Assembly (NCBI RefSeq): GCF_000203815.1
Contig: NW_004457736.1
Coordinates: 62,001-126,000, forward strand
Length of the DNA stretch: 64,000 nucleotides
Reading direction: 5' to 3'
Source: Cavenderia fasciculata
Taxonomy: Eukaryota > Evosea > Eumycetozoa > Acytosteliales > Cavenderiaceae
This document shows positions 15,027 through 27,014 of this stretch, one piece after another. Below the pieces are notes generated by a model. That model was not told the origin of the DNA. It saw nothing but the letters and a program-made list of their open reading frames with translations, and ran no database searches. Numbering within the stretch: the first letter of the stretch is position 1; the number at the start of each line of letters is the position of its first letter. Both the position numbers and the translations under genes were made by a program.

Positions 15027-16440
15027 TTATTTACTCTCTATAGATATTCCATTGTATCTTAAACAAGTTTGGAAAACCAATGTTTTGTTTCCTTGTGATA
15101 TTTTGAAATAAAAGGTTTGTAATGTTGTATTTTTAGCCAATGTATCTATAATTCTCTTTTTTAATATATTTGGATCACTACCATGATGACATAAAAATGT
15201 AATATACATAAATTTAAGGTTTGGATGTGTATTATTTTCAATCATTCCTAAAATTGATTCTGTTATTTCTGTAAAATCATCTAAAATAGAAAAAAAAAAA
15301 AGATTAATAATTATTACTAGATTCAAATATATATAATTACATACATTGAATAATAAATTGTTCTGGTTTAATTAATTTAAAATATTGTAATGATTGACTT
15401 AATATTGAAGTTGTTGCCATTGATGTGTATAATAGTGAATAATTGGTTGTAAGATGGGTGATTGAATGGTTTATAGATAGGGATTGACTAAATTCCATTT
15501 TTTCTTGGTCTGAAAACTTTAAATCGATTAATGAAATATCTAGATATGTGATTGAAGTATTTCTCTCAACATCGGTCAACAATTGCTTAAATTCAAATCC
15601 TTGTGGGGTTTGATGGGGTTCTCTAGCGCTTACATAGAGATGTTGAAGAGATGAACAGTTTTGAAATAGTGATTGGAATAGATCGATTGCAAAACCTTGG
15701 TTGGTGGCCCAATGCAAGTACCTCAAGTTTGCATTTTTACATATTCCATCCCAAGAGACTGTTTGCCAAAATGATTCCTGTGAATTAACATCAATGTAGA
15801 GACGATTGAGTTGTGGAAGAGTATAAATATTCCCAAATGGATCGGCCAACTCTTCATTTGATATGATAGAGATTGAATTAAAGTTTGGAAATAACTCGCT
15901 TTTACCACTTAGTACTCTATTCAATGCAGTTGGAATATTGGTCTCAATATCATCTGCCATAAATGATATATGTTCCAAAGTGGTTGGTAGAAATGGTTGG
16001 TTGTCACCACTAGTACCGTCGTCGTCGTAGTTGTTGCAGATCTCTTCAAGTCTTTCAATACCTTTGACAACACCAAAATAGTTTAATTGATGTATTGTCA
16101 TTGATTTTAATTGCTTGACGATTGAATACTCGTTCGATTTGGTGTTTATAAAAAGCAACTTTAAAAATAACAATCTACCCTTTGTTAAATAAGGACCATT
16201 TTGAACAAGTGGACGTAAAGAGGCAATAGTACCAAGATCTATACCTGTAACACTACCCGATACCTGTTGAAACCATTTTTTGTTGACCCGAGCCAATTGA
16301 TAATTATCTTTATCAAGGTAGATATAATCACTTTCAAATGAATTACTAATACATCTTGACCACAATACATAATTGATTATCTTTAGTTGAATGATAAAAG
16401 GAAGATCTTTGTTCTTTTTCTTATTATTTTCTTCTTCCAT
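15027..16440 (-). CDS. Dictyostelid LRR/F-box-like repeat protein
   Basis: Two exons (16440-15345 and 15280-15027, phase-1 junction, intron 15281-15344) encode 449 aa. The N-terminus is acidic/lysine-rich, then LPFIIQLKIINYVLWSRC followed by LARVNKKWFQQV, which resembles the start of an F-box-like helix bundle. After that come repeats with leucines in LRR-like register, such as LNRLYIDVNS, LRYLHWATN, LQHLYVSAR and ITYLDISLID. Such proteins form a large lineage-specific family in dictyostelids; a role as substrate adaptor is inference only. Its stop codon lies 37 bp from the VPS13 stop, tail to tail. Confidence 0.75.
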
Positions 16441-16642
16441 CTTTTAGGAATATAAATATAATAAATAATAAATAATAATAATAATCTACAAGATAATTAG
16501 AACAACGAATGATGAAGTAGAGGGTCGAAAAGATGATGATGATTAAAATTGAAATTAATTAAAAATAGACAAAGCGAAAGATGAAAAGACAAAGCACTAT
16601 CGATGTTTAATCATTATTTGTTTGTTTGTTTAAATTAAAGAC

Positions 16643-17032
16643 ATGTCAATTAAAAAGTTAGCTCTACTTGCAGGTTTAGGTCTCATCACCTATCATACTA
16701 ATCCAACTCGTGAAGATTTCGACCAACAATTCACCAAACATGTTAAAAAGGAGAATGGAGCTATATTGGTAAGGATCCATTGCGTTGTTATTGGCAATCC
16801 TTTTTGATTAAATACTGATTCCTTCTTTTCTATTATTACTATACTATCTATCTCTATAAAGTCATTTGTAGCCAAGGGTGTATTATATTTAACAGATCTC
16901 GTCGATTGTCAGAACCTTGTCTTCTTTTCAGTTGCAACAACCAAACCAATCGAAGCAAACGATTATAAAAGAGATCTATTGGCAGTTGGCATCTTTGGTA
17001 AATGGATCTTTGTCAGAGATATTAAACTTTAA
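16643..17032 (+). CDS. Small DUF4359-like protein with N-terminal hydrophobic segment
   Basis: Exons 16643-16768 and 16862-17032 encode 98 aa. Residues 4-17 form a short hydrophobic segment (KKLALLAGLGLITYH), which may be an uncleaved anchor or signal. The pattern NPTREDFDQQF, a Cys around residue 63, LVFFSVATT and a closing GIFGKWIFV resembles DUF4359, a family I know mainly from cyanobacteria (T-N-P near the start, F-S-x-Y/T, then G-I-F/G-x-x-F). That assignment is from memory. The function is unknown. The gene is divergent from the LRR-like gene, with about 200 bp between the starts. Confidence 0.75.
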
Positions 17033-17546
17033 ACTCTTTTTGACATACATATACATATACATATAATACTACGCAATTATATGTAGAATGAATTGAACGC
17101 GACAATTCATCTAGATAGAAAAGAAAGAGAGTTTTAAAATATTTACACAACGCAATAATAAATAGCGTACTACAACTTGATAATATTACTATATCTATTA
17201 TCATTATATAACACCATCAAGATGACTCTCTCTCTCTCTCTCTCTCTATTATGTTTCCTATTTAGTCAAAGAAATATTAAATATTAAAAAATAAAAATAA
17301 AGTTTATTTTGAACTCTGTATGAGTCATTGACTTTGGTTGTTAATATTAAATATTAAATATTTCTATTTCTTTCTTTCTTTGGCTGTAGTCGTGTGCAGT
17401 AACATACATCATCATTTTCAAAAAGGAATAGATAATATACAAAAGAAGAAGAAGAAGAGGGAGAAGAAAGTAGAAGAAAGTAGAAGTAGAGATAATAGTA
17501 GTTATACAAAGAGACACAAAAGAGAATACATATATATATTTATAGA
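17033..17546. other. Intergenic spacer with (CT)n microsatellite
   Basis: This spacer lies between the DUF4359-like gene and the GOS28 gene. It contains (TACATA)n near 17040-17065 and a (CT)n tract at about 17225-17248. A purine-rich GAAGAAG block runs directly into the GOS28 5' leader at 17430-17490. I see no gene. Confidence 0.6.
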
Positions 17547-18596
17547 ATGTCAAGACCAAGTTGGGATTCACCTTACAGTAGCAATAGATCATCGTCGTCA
17601 TCGTCGCTACTGAACAATAATAATAATAATAGTAATAGTAATACAAGTAATGGAGGTGGAAGTGGAGGCACGCCTGTGCCATCTGCAGATAGTATAAGAA
17701 AAGAAATTAGAAGCTTAGAGGTAGACGTGGACACAAAGCTCAGTCATCTATCGACGCTAAACGATAAAGTACTCAGAGAAAACTCAAACTCTACATCAGA
17801 GGTTGAGGATTGTAGAATAGAATTTGATATGTTGATAGAAGATTTGGAAAATATATTTAAAAAGGTATAGATAGCGATGCGATGAGACATGTTATTTATT
17901 ATTTAGAGTGCTCTCAATTGACCAACATATCCCTCCTATAATCTAAACAGTTAAAACAAGGAAATGAATCATTACAAAGAGAACCAAACATTAGTTCATC
18001 AATGTTACAACATCATAGAGATAAATTGGAAGATTTCTCAAAGGAATATTGGAAGTTTAAGAAAAGTATTAATTTTGCATTAGAGAGCGCTGAATTACTC
18101 TCAGGATCAACGTATAATAAAAAGGGTGACGTAGAAATACCAATGGGCAATCTAATAAGAGAACAAGGTTCATTACAAAGTTCTCATTCCGTTGCTGATT
18201 CAATTTTAGGGTAAATAATTATATATATATATATCGAGACGAATCATCCAATTTGGATCATTAATTAATATTAATAATAATTTAATCTATAATATTATTA
18301 TTATAGACAAGCAAGACAAGCACATGAAGCACTTGAAAATCAAAGAAGAATATTAAGAGGAACAAATCATAAAATTAATCAAATGCCAAGTATGTAATTA
18401 ATTTTTCAATAATATGATTGATTATATACAAATATATATTTATTAATATTATTTTAATCTTTATATAGATTTATTTCAAACTGTTGATGGAGTAATGTCA
18501 AAGATTAAAAGAATGAAAAATAGAAATTTAGTGGTACTTGGAACATTGATAGGACTTTGTATATGCTTTTTATTATATTATAGTTTTAAAAATTAA
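17547..18596 (+). CDS. gosr1: Golgi SNAP receptor complex member 1 (GOS28)
   Basis: Exons 17547-17864, 17951-18210, 18307-18389 and 18469-18596 encode 262 aa. A Ser/Asn-rich N-terminus is followed by the heptad segment SIRKEIRSLEVDVDTKLSHL. The Qb-SNARE motif follows near GNLIREQGSLQSSHSVADSI, and a single C-terminal membrane anchor reads LVVLGTLIGLCICFLLYY. This architecture matches GOS28/GosR1, a SNARE in ER-to-Golgi and intra-Golgi fusion. The exon 2 to 3 and exon 3 to 4 junctions (phases 2 and 1) restore an unbroken frame to the anchor. Confidence 0.92.
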
Positions 18597-19129
18597 TAAT
18601 ATTAATATATATGTCCAAATAAACATATTCCAAAAAAGAGAGGAGTTCCTACATTGTTTTGTGACATAATCATCGAGGACAACCCTTAAAAATATCCAAA
18701 ATATGATATGGTATCATTCTTGGCGCGACATGTCCGAAAAACTTTTTTAGGAGACCATGATCCAGACGAGAACGACATTCCAATACCAACTTATTAATTT
18801 TCATTCAGTTTTCAATATAATCCAATCCCTACTCGATAAATTGATTCTCTCTTCCTCTATGACTCTGACAATTAGATACTAAAGTCATGATTGTGTGGAA
18901 GATACAACCACCCCTTTTTTGCAAACCCACACACCTACGTCCAGTTCTTTTGTCTTCTTTTGTAAAAGCATGCTTTGACATTGGAATGCATCCTCAAACT
19001 ATAAATCTACTCCCGATCAATCATTCATTCATTCATTCATTCATTTAACAAATAATAATAATAATAATCAACTCAAATTATAATCATCAATTCAATATAA
19101 TATCTATATTTTAATTTAATTCTTTAATC
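18597..19129. promoter_or_regulatory. Spacer and promoter of SDR copy 1
   Basis: After the GOS28 3' end, the region from about 18650 resembles the region before SDR copy 2. The strongest shared block is 18872-18920, which includes GATTGTGTGGAAGATACAAC and ends in a C-rich run followed by T. A TATA-like box (tataaat, 19000-19006) is preceded by GGAATGCATCCTCAA. A (TCAT)n leader follows at about 19020-19045. The C-rich CACCCC element may bind a C/G-rich-site factor such as GBF; that is inference. Confidence 0.55.
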
Positions 19130-19993
19130 ATGACTACTACCAACAACACCAATAATATTAATGATAAAGTATTATTTATCACTGGAGCAAGTACAGGTAT
19201 AGGTTTGGCAATTACCAAATATTTTCTTGAAAAGGGATACAAAGTAGCTGCAACATCAAGATCAAAAGAAAATCTCCTCAAGGTAGTTGGAAACAATGAC
19301 CCAAATCAATTCCTTGCATTGGAAAATGACTTGTTAAATGATGAAGCCATTAAAAAGACGGTTGAAGAGGTTGTTTCAACATTTGGAAGAATTGATATCG
19401 TTGTCAATAATGCTGGATTTGGATATTATGGCCCAGCTGAAGGACACACCATGCAAGACTACAAAAATCTATTTGACATTAATGTATTCTCGTATGCATC
19501 TGTTATGAGCCATGTCACCAAACATTTAAAGCCAGGCTCTCATCTATTCAACGTATCATCTATTTGCAGTACTTGGGCTTTCCCATTGTTTGCATCGTAC
19601 ACTGCCACCAAGTTTGCATTGGATGGTCTCACCGAATCGTATGCCGCCGAAGTAAAAGAATTACTTGGTATTAATGTAACCATTTTAAATCTTGGTACCT
19701 TCCAATCGTCATTCCAATCGGGTACTCGTGAACCATCAATTGATTTGAAAGCCAAGTATGCCTCAGTCTATGCAAGTGCCGCTGAAGTTATGAAAACATT
19801 GGAGTGGAAAGACCCAGTCAAGATTGCAGAAATCATCCAACAAGTCAGTGATCGTCAAGGACCAGCTCCACTCCATCTATTCATCGGTCCAGACTCTGAC
19901 CATCTCGCAAGACAAAAGATTAAACTTTTACAAAAAGATTTGGACGATAATGTAGATTTAACCGTTCATAAATTCTTACCAACTTCTGCTTAA
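19130..19993 (+). CDS. Short-chain dehydrogenase/reductase (SDR), copy 1
   Basis: A single exon encodes 287 aa of classical SDR type. The cofactor motif TGASTGIG is at residues 18-25 and NNAG at 93-96. The catalytic Ser is about 144 (FNVSSICS), with Tyr157 and Lys161 in YTATK. The SRSK after the second strand suggests NADP(H) preference (inference). The substrate is unknown; such enzymes in dictyostelids act on small carbonyls, sterols or polyketides. A near-identical tandem copy starts 1652 bp downstream, with similar promoter and 3' flanks. Confidence 0.93.
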   Translation: MTTTNNTNNINDKVLFITGASTGIGLAITKYFLEKGYKVAATSRSKENLLKVVGNNDPNQFLALENDLLNDEAIKKTVEEVVSTFGRIDIVVNNAGFGYYGPAEGHTMQDYKNLFDINVFSYASVMSHVTKHLKPGSHLFNVSSICSTWAFPLFASYTATKFALDGLTESYAAEVKELLGINVTILNLGTFQSSFQSGTREPSIDLKAKYASVYASAAEVMKTLEWKDPVKIAEIIQQVSDRQGPAPLHLFIGPDSDHLARQKIKLLQKDLDDNVDLTVHKFLPTSA

Positions 19994-20781
19994 ATAAATA
20001 AATAATCTTAATTATAATAAATATAATCATATCATGTCATGTTTGAAATAATTAATATTATAGACCAATTTTAAAATAGATTAAACATTATAAATGGCGC
20101 CAAGATAGCAACCATTCATTTTAAATTTTGTTTGTTGGAGGGTTAATATTAAATCATGAAAGAATACGTAATTATGATTGCTAGTCAAAGACCCTCTCCA
20201 ACTTCAAACAATCTATTTAAAAGTCTGTAGGTGGAGAATAAATATATAACATAAAAAAAAACAACCCTAACCTATCCTCTCCAACAACGCCATCCTCATC
20301 ATTACCCTTTTGAAAAAAAAATGGTATCATTATTGGTGACACTTTGGATAGTTTTCTCTTTTTGGTATAAAAAAACTTTTTTTGGAAACCTTTGCCCAGA
20401 CGAGAGAACCTAATACCAATTAATGAATTAATTTAGTTCAATTCAATCCTAGCGTATATCGATATATATGATTCTCTCTCTCTTTGATAGTTAGATACTA
20501 TAGTCATGATTGTGTGGAAGATACAACCACCCCTTTTTGTGAATGTCATTAAATTTATGATTACCAAAGTCAGGTTCTCTGTCAACTTTTGTTAAAGGAT
20601 GCATCAAAAATAGAATGCATCCTCAAGCTATAAATCAGTTCTCTCCTCCGATTCATTCATTCATTCATTCACTCATTAAACAAATAATATTTTTATATCT
20701 TCCTTAAATATAATTTCATCACACATTCAATTAAAAATCTATATTTTAATCAAATATTAAACATCAATTAAATAATTAATC
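19994..20781. promoter_or_regulatory. Spacer and promoter of SDR copy 2
   Basis: This region holds the copy-1 3' flank, then the duplicated promoter. The conserved block is 20491-20538, and a TATA-like box (tataaat) lies at 20629-20635 after GAATGCATCCTCAAG. A (TTCA)n leader follows at about 20655-20680. I see no other gene. Confidence 0.55.
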
Positions 20782-21640
20782 ATGACTACCACCAATAATA
20801 ATAATAAAGTATTATTTATCACTGGAGCAAGTACAGGTATAGGTTTGGCAATTACCAAATACTTTCTTGAAAAAGGGTACAAAGTTGCAGCAACATCAAG
20901 ATCAAAAGACAATCTCCTCAAGGTAGTTGGTAACGATGACCCAAATCAATTCCTTGCATTGGAAAATGACTTGTTAAATGATGAAGCCATTAAAAAGACG
21001 GTTGAAGAGGTTGTTTCAACATTTGGAAGAATTGATATCGTTGTCAATAATGCTGGATTTGGATATTATGGCCCAGCTGAAGGACACACCATGCAAGACT
21101 ACAAAAATCTATTTGACATTAATGTATTCTCTTATGCATCTGTTATGAGCCATGTCACCAAACATTTGAAAGCCAGGCTCTCATCTCTTTAACGTATCAT
21201 CGATCTGCAGTACTTGGGCAATCCCATTGTTTGCATCGTACTCTGCCTCCAAGTCTGCATTGGATGGTCTCACCGAATCGTATGCCGCCGAAGTAAAAGA
21301 ATTACTTGGTATTAATGTAACCATTTTAAATATTGGTACCTTCCAATCATCGTTCCAATCGAGTACTCGTGAACCATCGATCGATTTGAAAGCCAAGTAT
21401 GCCTCTGTCTATGCAAGCTTTAGTTCCTCTGAATCTTTGAAATTATTGGAGTGGAAAGACCCAGTCAAGATTGCAGAAATCATCCAACAAGTCAGTGATC
21501 GTCAAGGACCAGCTCCACTCCATCTATTCATCGGTCCAGATTCTGACCATCTTGCAAGACAAAAGATTAAACTTTTACAAAAAGATTTGGACGATAATGT
21601 AGATTTAACCGTTCATAAATTCTTACCTTCTTCTGCTTAA
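20782..21640 (+). pseudogene. SDR copy 2, frameshifted
   Basis: This copy matches SDR copy 1 almost base for base up to about 21168. Copy 1 there reads TTTAAAGCC and this copy reads TTTGAAAGCC, one extra A within the GAAAG at 21168-21172. The frame shifts and the first segment stops at 21192, after about 133 native residues. The remainder, including the catalytic YSASK (about 21240), stays open and protein-conserved to 21640. Some divergence (FSSSESLKLL versus the copy-1 AAEVMKTL) has kept the frame. It is therefore either a very young pseudogene or a one-base assembly error. No intron signal fits the shift. Confidence 0.75.
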
Positions 21641-21867
21641 AATAAACTTATAAATAAATAAATAAACTACTACACATTGTACAAGAGAGCGTTAATATTA
21701 ACCCAGACCTATTTGAAATAGATATCACCAACGGACTATTTTCGAAAATGGCGCCAAAAATAAATCATCCATTTTTGTTTGAGGGATGGTTATATTAAAT
21801 CATGAAGTGTAGTGTATGTATTTGTGATAAATAGAAGAAACAAAGATAGATTGTAGAGTAGAGCGAT

Positions 21868-24691
21868 ATGTCATCAAAGAGATCACCACTTGGTACGATT
21901 ACCAACAAGACTGTCAATGTTATAAACAAGACAACAACTCCGACATCAGGTGTCAAGAAGCAAACACAATCATCATCATCGATTCAAAAGTCAAAGACTA
22001 TTGTCAAATCGACAACTACTCCAACTGCAAGCAATCTATTTAAAAAACCTATTGGTGGAGGTATCAATAAGACTTTAAATAATAATAAGAAAACAACAAC
22101 TAGTACTCCCTCTCCAACAACATCATCTTCATCATCCTCAACACCATCAATATTGTCAATGAGTAGCATTCATGATGCAGTACTTGGCAACCATCTTTCT
22201 CCATTACCAAGTTCTCTTACACCCAATCAAACCCCATCACCATTTGATTCATACAATACCCATGCAAACAATATATCATTGAATGATTCAAGTTATGAAC
22301 ATGACTTTTCATTTACCATGTCACCTCCAAAGATCAATGATTTAACTTCTACCACTACGAATGCTGCTACTACTACTACCACTGGTAATACCAAGCCCCC
22401 TACCACATCTTCTACATTACCAATAATAACTGGAATTAAAAAGAAATTTGATGGTCCAAAGGTAATTATTTAATTAATTTAATCCTCAAATTAATATCAT
22501 ATCTAAACTAACTAATATTTCCTTTAAACTCTAGAGTTTATTAAAGAAATCATTTAATCATAACAATAATATTATACATCATGGTGGTGGTGGTGAACAA
22601 CAACCATCCCAACCACATCATAATCATCTAGACTTTACATTTTCATTTAGTTCAGATGCCGGAACTATTAATCCAAATCATCATGAAGATTTATTGTCAT
22701 GTTCACAACTTAAACAACAACCATCATCTACAACTACATCAGTTCCAATAGCACCATTATCAACAATTAATCAATTATTGGCAAGAAATCCATCATTGAT
22801 TTTAACAAAATCAGCTCAAAAAAAATTGGTTACACCAGAGGATATAAGATCAAGGGTTCTTCACCTTGATACACTTGCACAAAATCTTCGTAATCAATTT
22901 GAACAACAACAAAAGGAATCTGAAATTGAAATGGAAAGAGAAAAGGAATTAAGTTCATCAAAACCACCAAGAATGTCACTTGCCTTACCAGATATCCGTA
23001 CACAATTGGATTATGAAGAAAAATGTAAAGAGAATCATAGACAAAAAGAAGAAATCATATCTTTAAATAATATTATTGAAACTTTAAAATCTGATCAATA
23101 TGATAATCAATCATTAAAGGTATGTTACTATAGAATATTGATAGATATAATTTTATTTTATTTTACTTTATTTATTAATTTTATTTATTTCCCATTTAAT
23201 TATAGGATAATATAAAAGAATTAAATGATAAAATATATTTACTTTCAAATAATAATATGGAGAATGAATTAAAAGCTAAAACCGAGTTGGTTATGAATCA
23301 ACAAATGGAAATCAATCGATTGTCTCAACTATTGGAAAAGGGACAAAAAGAAATTCAACATTTATTGGAAAAGAGTCATCGTGACGAAGCACTTAGAAAG
23401 GTACTTCACAATACCATCCAAGAATTAAAAGGAAACATTAGAGTATTTTGTAGAATCAGACCATTTTTATCAAACAAACAAATAGAAAACCCTCCTATTT
23501 ATAATTTACCAAATAATTCTGATAATTTAATTGATATTTCTGTTTTGGTATGTAGTACATAAATATATATATATTACAATATTATATAATATACCAACTT
23601 TTTCTTTTTTATTTAATTTTATTTAGTCATCAAGTGCAATTGGAACTCAATCAATTAAAAAAGCATCATATACATTTGATAAAATATTTGATACAAATAG
23701 TAGTCAGGAAATGGTATTTGAAGAAATATCACAACTTGTACAAAGTTCACTTGATGGTTATAATACTTGTATATTTACTTATGGGTAAGTAAACAAACTT
23801 GGATCCTTTCCAAAATTTATAATCTAATTAATTAATATTTTCATTTAATTTTATTTAGACAAACAGGATCAGGAAAAACATTTACGATGGAAGGAAATGG
23901 AAATGAGGAGAATCGTGGTATGATCCCAAGAACAGTTGAAAAAATATTTAATAGTGCACAGTCGTTGGGTATGAATGGTTGGCAATACGAGATGGAAGCA
24001 TTCTTTTTAGAGATTTATAATGAAACCATTAATGACCTTTTAATAGTGGACAAGGTCAATGGTAACATCAAGTATGATATTAGACATGAAGGAACTAGTA
24101 TTACCCATATCTCCAATTTGACAACGGTCAAGGTATGCAAGGCTGAAGATGTCTTTGAATTATTGGGTATTGCCTCTAAAAATAGAGCAGTTGCCAAGAC
24201 ACTTTGTAACGATCGATCATCACGTTCACATAGTGTTTTCCAACTCCGAATCAAAGGAACCAATTCCATCACTGGTATAAAGACAATGGGTATTTTGAAT
24301 CTTATCGATTTGGCTGGTTCGGAAAGATTGTCAAAGAGTGGTGCATCAGGAGACCGTCTAAAAGAAACACAATCAATCAACAAGAGTTTAAGTTGTCTCT
24401 CTGATGTCATATCGGCACTTGCCAACAAGGAACAACACATTCCATACAGAAATTCAAAGTTAACCTATCTCTTGCAAAATAGTCTGGGTGGTAATTCCAA
24501 AACTTTAATGTTTGTAAATATTTCTCCTGAATCTGGTGATCTTCAAGAAACAATGAGGTACGTGCATATGAAACAAATTATTACAACTCTACCCATATTA
24601 ACACATTTATTTTAATTATTTTAGTTCTTTAAGATTTGCATCAAAAGTTAATAGTTGTGAACTTGGTGCAGCTAGAAAACAATCAAGTTAA
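21868..24691 (+). CDS. kif2: C-terminal motor kinesin (kinesin-14)
   Basis: Six exons (21868-22461, 22535-23119, 23206-23547, 23627-23784, 23859-24557, 24625-24691) encode 814 aa. The N-terminal region is Ser/Thr/Asn-rich with basic patches that could bind microtubules or the nucleus. A coiled coil spans roughly residues 270-450. The neck and motor start with [12 protein letters not shown], and the P-loop GQTGSGKT (560-567) is restored across the exon 4/5 junction. Switch [12 protein letters not shown], switch [11 protein letters not shown] and a C-terminal SLRFASKVN follow. A motor at the C-terminus after this neck identifies a minus-end-directed kinesin-14 of the Ncd/KIFC1 type, with spindle and microtubule cross-linking roles. 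The kif2 symbol is by analogy with D. discoideum. Confidence 0.93.
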
Positions 24692-25176
24692 AAAGAAATG
24701 GTGGACAACTTCATTGTTAACCAACCTTTGGTTGAATAGGTATACATAAAATTTAATTTATCTGTTTGAAAATATATGAGAATATTCTTTTCTTTTTTTT
24801 TTTTTTTGTTGTTCCGATGGTACATTTACACGTTCCATTGGATATCCACTCTATATTAATATCAAGATTACTTGATTTTGATCGGGATTGCGTAATGAGA
24901 AATGAGGTATTGGGGTCGCGGCAGTGACAGTAAAAAAGAAGCGAAAGTGTAGAATCGAAAAAGAAGTCGAACAATTCAACTCGACAACGAAAAAATCTGT
25001 GCTCACAGATATAAGAGGGCTGGTCACCAAAAAAAGAGCAATATTTATTTTTGATTAAATTTGGTTTTTTTTTCCCAGTACGCAGATCTCATTGAGAGGC
25101 TAACGTTTTTACGCCCTCTTTGCAAAAAAGTATTACAATTCAGTTCAATTGTAAATTTAAAATAGAATAGACAGAG
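24692..25176. other. Spacer upstream of the C45-like hydrolase gene
   Basis: A poly-T run lies at about 24797-24806, then a GC-richer stretch at 24830-25020. A TATA-poor, T-rich region precedes the start at 25177. The segment around 25075-25125 (CCCAGTACGCAGATC onward) is GC-richer and could be promoter. I see no gene. Confidence 0.5.
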
Positions 25177-26646
25177 ATGAGATTTATCACTATCACACTC
25201 GCAGTTTTAGTTGCTTCAATTTTCTTTTTGTCATTGGCTAGTATTGGTGTTGAAGCCTTTTGCAAAGGTACATCCAATCGTCATGGCATTATCCCAGAAA
25301 CACCAATGTTGGTCAGCAAGACAGCCAATGGTAAGCTTTTCCTTGCTGGCTCACAAGAGACTGGCATTCCTGTGGTCCATTTGTATGGTACCCCATATCA
25401 AATGGGTCTAGCTCATGGTACACTCTTAAAAGACAAGATTCAATTTGCATACAAGGAATATATTGCCTATTTTGTTGCTGGTGCTGAATCACTCCCACTC
25501 CCAGAATGGCAAAAGATCCTCATCAAGTTTGGAGGTATCAACACTGTATTGGATGGTGTCGTCAACAAGATGAAACCACATATTCCACAACACTATTTGG
25601 ATGAAATGAAAGGTTTGGCTGATGGAAGTATGTAAAAGCTAAAAGTTGAATGATTTTTGCATCAATGTGTTTGCTAACCTAGATATCAATCTTTTACTTT
25701 TTTTTTTTATTTGTTTTTAGGTGGTATTACTGAACAAGAAGTTCTTAGATTCCATATGATTCCAGAATTAATTAGAGCTAGTTGTTCAATGATGGGAGCT
25801 TGGAATGATGCTTCACCAAGTGGAGGTTTGGTTCAATTACGTGCTTTGGATTGGGACTATCAATCTCCATTGACTCTTGTTCCAGCCATTTTTGTGTACC
25901 ATCCAACCGAGGGAGGTCACGAATTTACTACCGTCTCTTGGGCCGGTTTCATTGGATCTTTGACTGGATACAGTGGACATATGGGTGTCTCTGAAAAGGT
26001 TTGGAGCAACTACAACGGTACCTTTAGCGAGGCTGGTACTCCATTCTATTTCGTCATGAGAGATATCCTCCAATTCGATATTACCATCGACGAGGCTATC
26101 AATAGAATCCAATACACTCAAAGAACCTGTGCCGTCTACATGGGTATCGGTGCCAACATTACCAACCAATTTGTTGCCGTCGAATATTCTCACGACTATG
26201 TCCAAGTCTTTGATGATATCACTCCATTCCCAATTTACTCACCACAATATGCTCCACATGAATTATTTGAAGGTAAAAGATATAATTAACAACAACAACA
26301 AATAATTATGATTGTAACAAATACTAATACTAATATTTTTTTTTTTTATTATTTTTTAGGAGTTGTATATATTGATCCAGATTATGCTTCGGCACAAACT
26401 CAATGCTTTACCAAGCAAATTAAGAAATACTATGGTTATATTACCTCGACTACCATCCAACAAATGACATCGGTCATGCAAACTGGTAACCTCCACGCTG
26501 CCATTTATGACTATCAAAATAATATTTTAACCGTTGGATATGCCAGTCCCAACGTTACATGGCCACTTACTGTTAATCCAATTCCAGCATACGCAAGAGG
26601 TATGATTGAATTGGATGTCACTGCTCTTTTCAATGAACAATACTAA
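25177..26646 (+). CDS. Secreted C45/acid-ceramidase-like Ntn hydrolase
   Basis: Exons 25177-25627, 25721-26272 and 26360-26646 encode 429 aa. A cleavable signal peptide is likely (residues 1-27, ending around GVEAF). The sequence VHLYGTPYQMGLAHG corresponds to the start of C45/acyltransferase-like domains. SCSMMGAWNDAS supplies the expected Ntn nucleophile Cys, followed by LRALDWDYQSP, which is equivalent to the family R-x-L-D-W. The family processes itself to expose that Cys and cleaves or transfers amide bonds. D. discoideum has dcd1-type and other ceramidase-like relatives, so lysosomal or secreted amidase activity is plausible; the substrate is not known from sequence. Confidence 0.85.
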
Positions 26647-27014
26647 ACAAATCTTTATATATAAATCGACACACAAACAAACAAAATAATAAATAATTTA
26701 TATATGTATAATATATATTTTAAACTACCAATAATATATAATTTGTTATCTCTCTCTCTCTCCTCTCTTTTGTCTTATTTTGTTTGTAAAGTTTAATTTT
26801 ATGGTTTTATTATTATAATGATGATGAAGAAGGGGAAAATGGTTTATGGTTGGTAATCTTGTGCCTTTTGTGTTTTTAAAATCATAATGTTTATGAATGA
26901 CTTTTTCTACTTTATCAACCAAAAGTGTGATGTGATGATATATTGATTTGTTTGTTTACACGCTGCTAAATTAATTTAAATATTCTTATTATTCTTATTG
27001 GTTGCTTTGCTCTC
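26647..27014. other. Convergent 3' flank
   Basis: This spacer lies between the C45-like gene (+) and SdhD (-). It has AT-rich 3' ends, a (CT)n tract near 26750-26762 and an AATAAT-rich segment. I see no gene. Confidence 0.6.

Larger units (their letters stand above)
18650..21815 (+). repeat. Tandem segmental duplication of the SDR gene unit
   Basis: Two direct repeats of about 1.5-1.65 kb run from roughly 18650-20160 and 20320-21815. They share promoter blocks (18872-18920 versus 20491-20538), the TATA region, the coding sequence, and a 3' block with ATGGCGCCAA followed by GAGG and TTAATATTAAATCATGAA or a close variant (about 20094-20160 and 21751-21805). Coding regions are far more similar than spacers. 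Boundaries are approximate. Confidence 0.8.
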
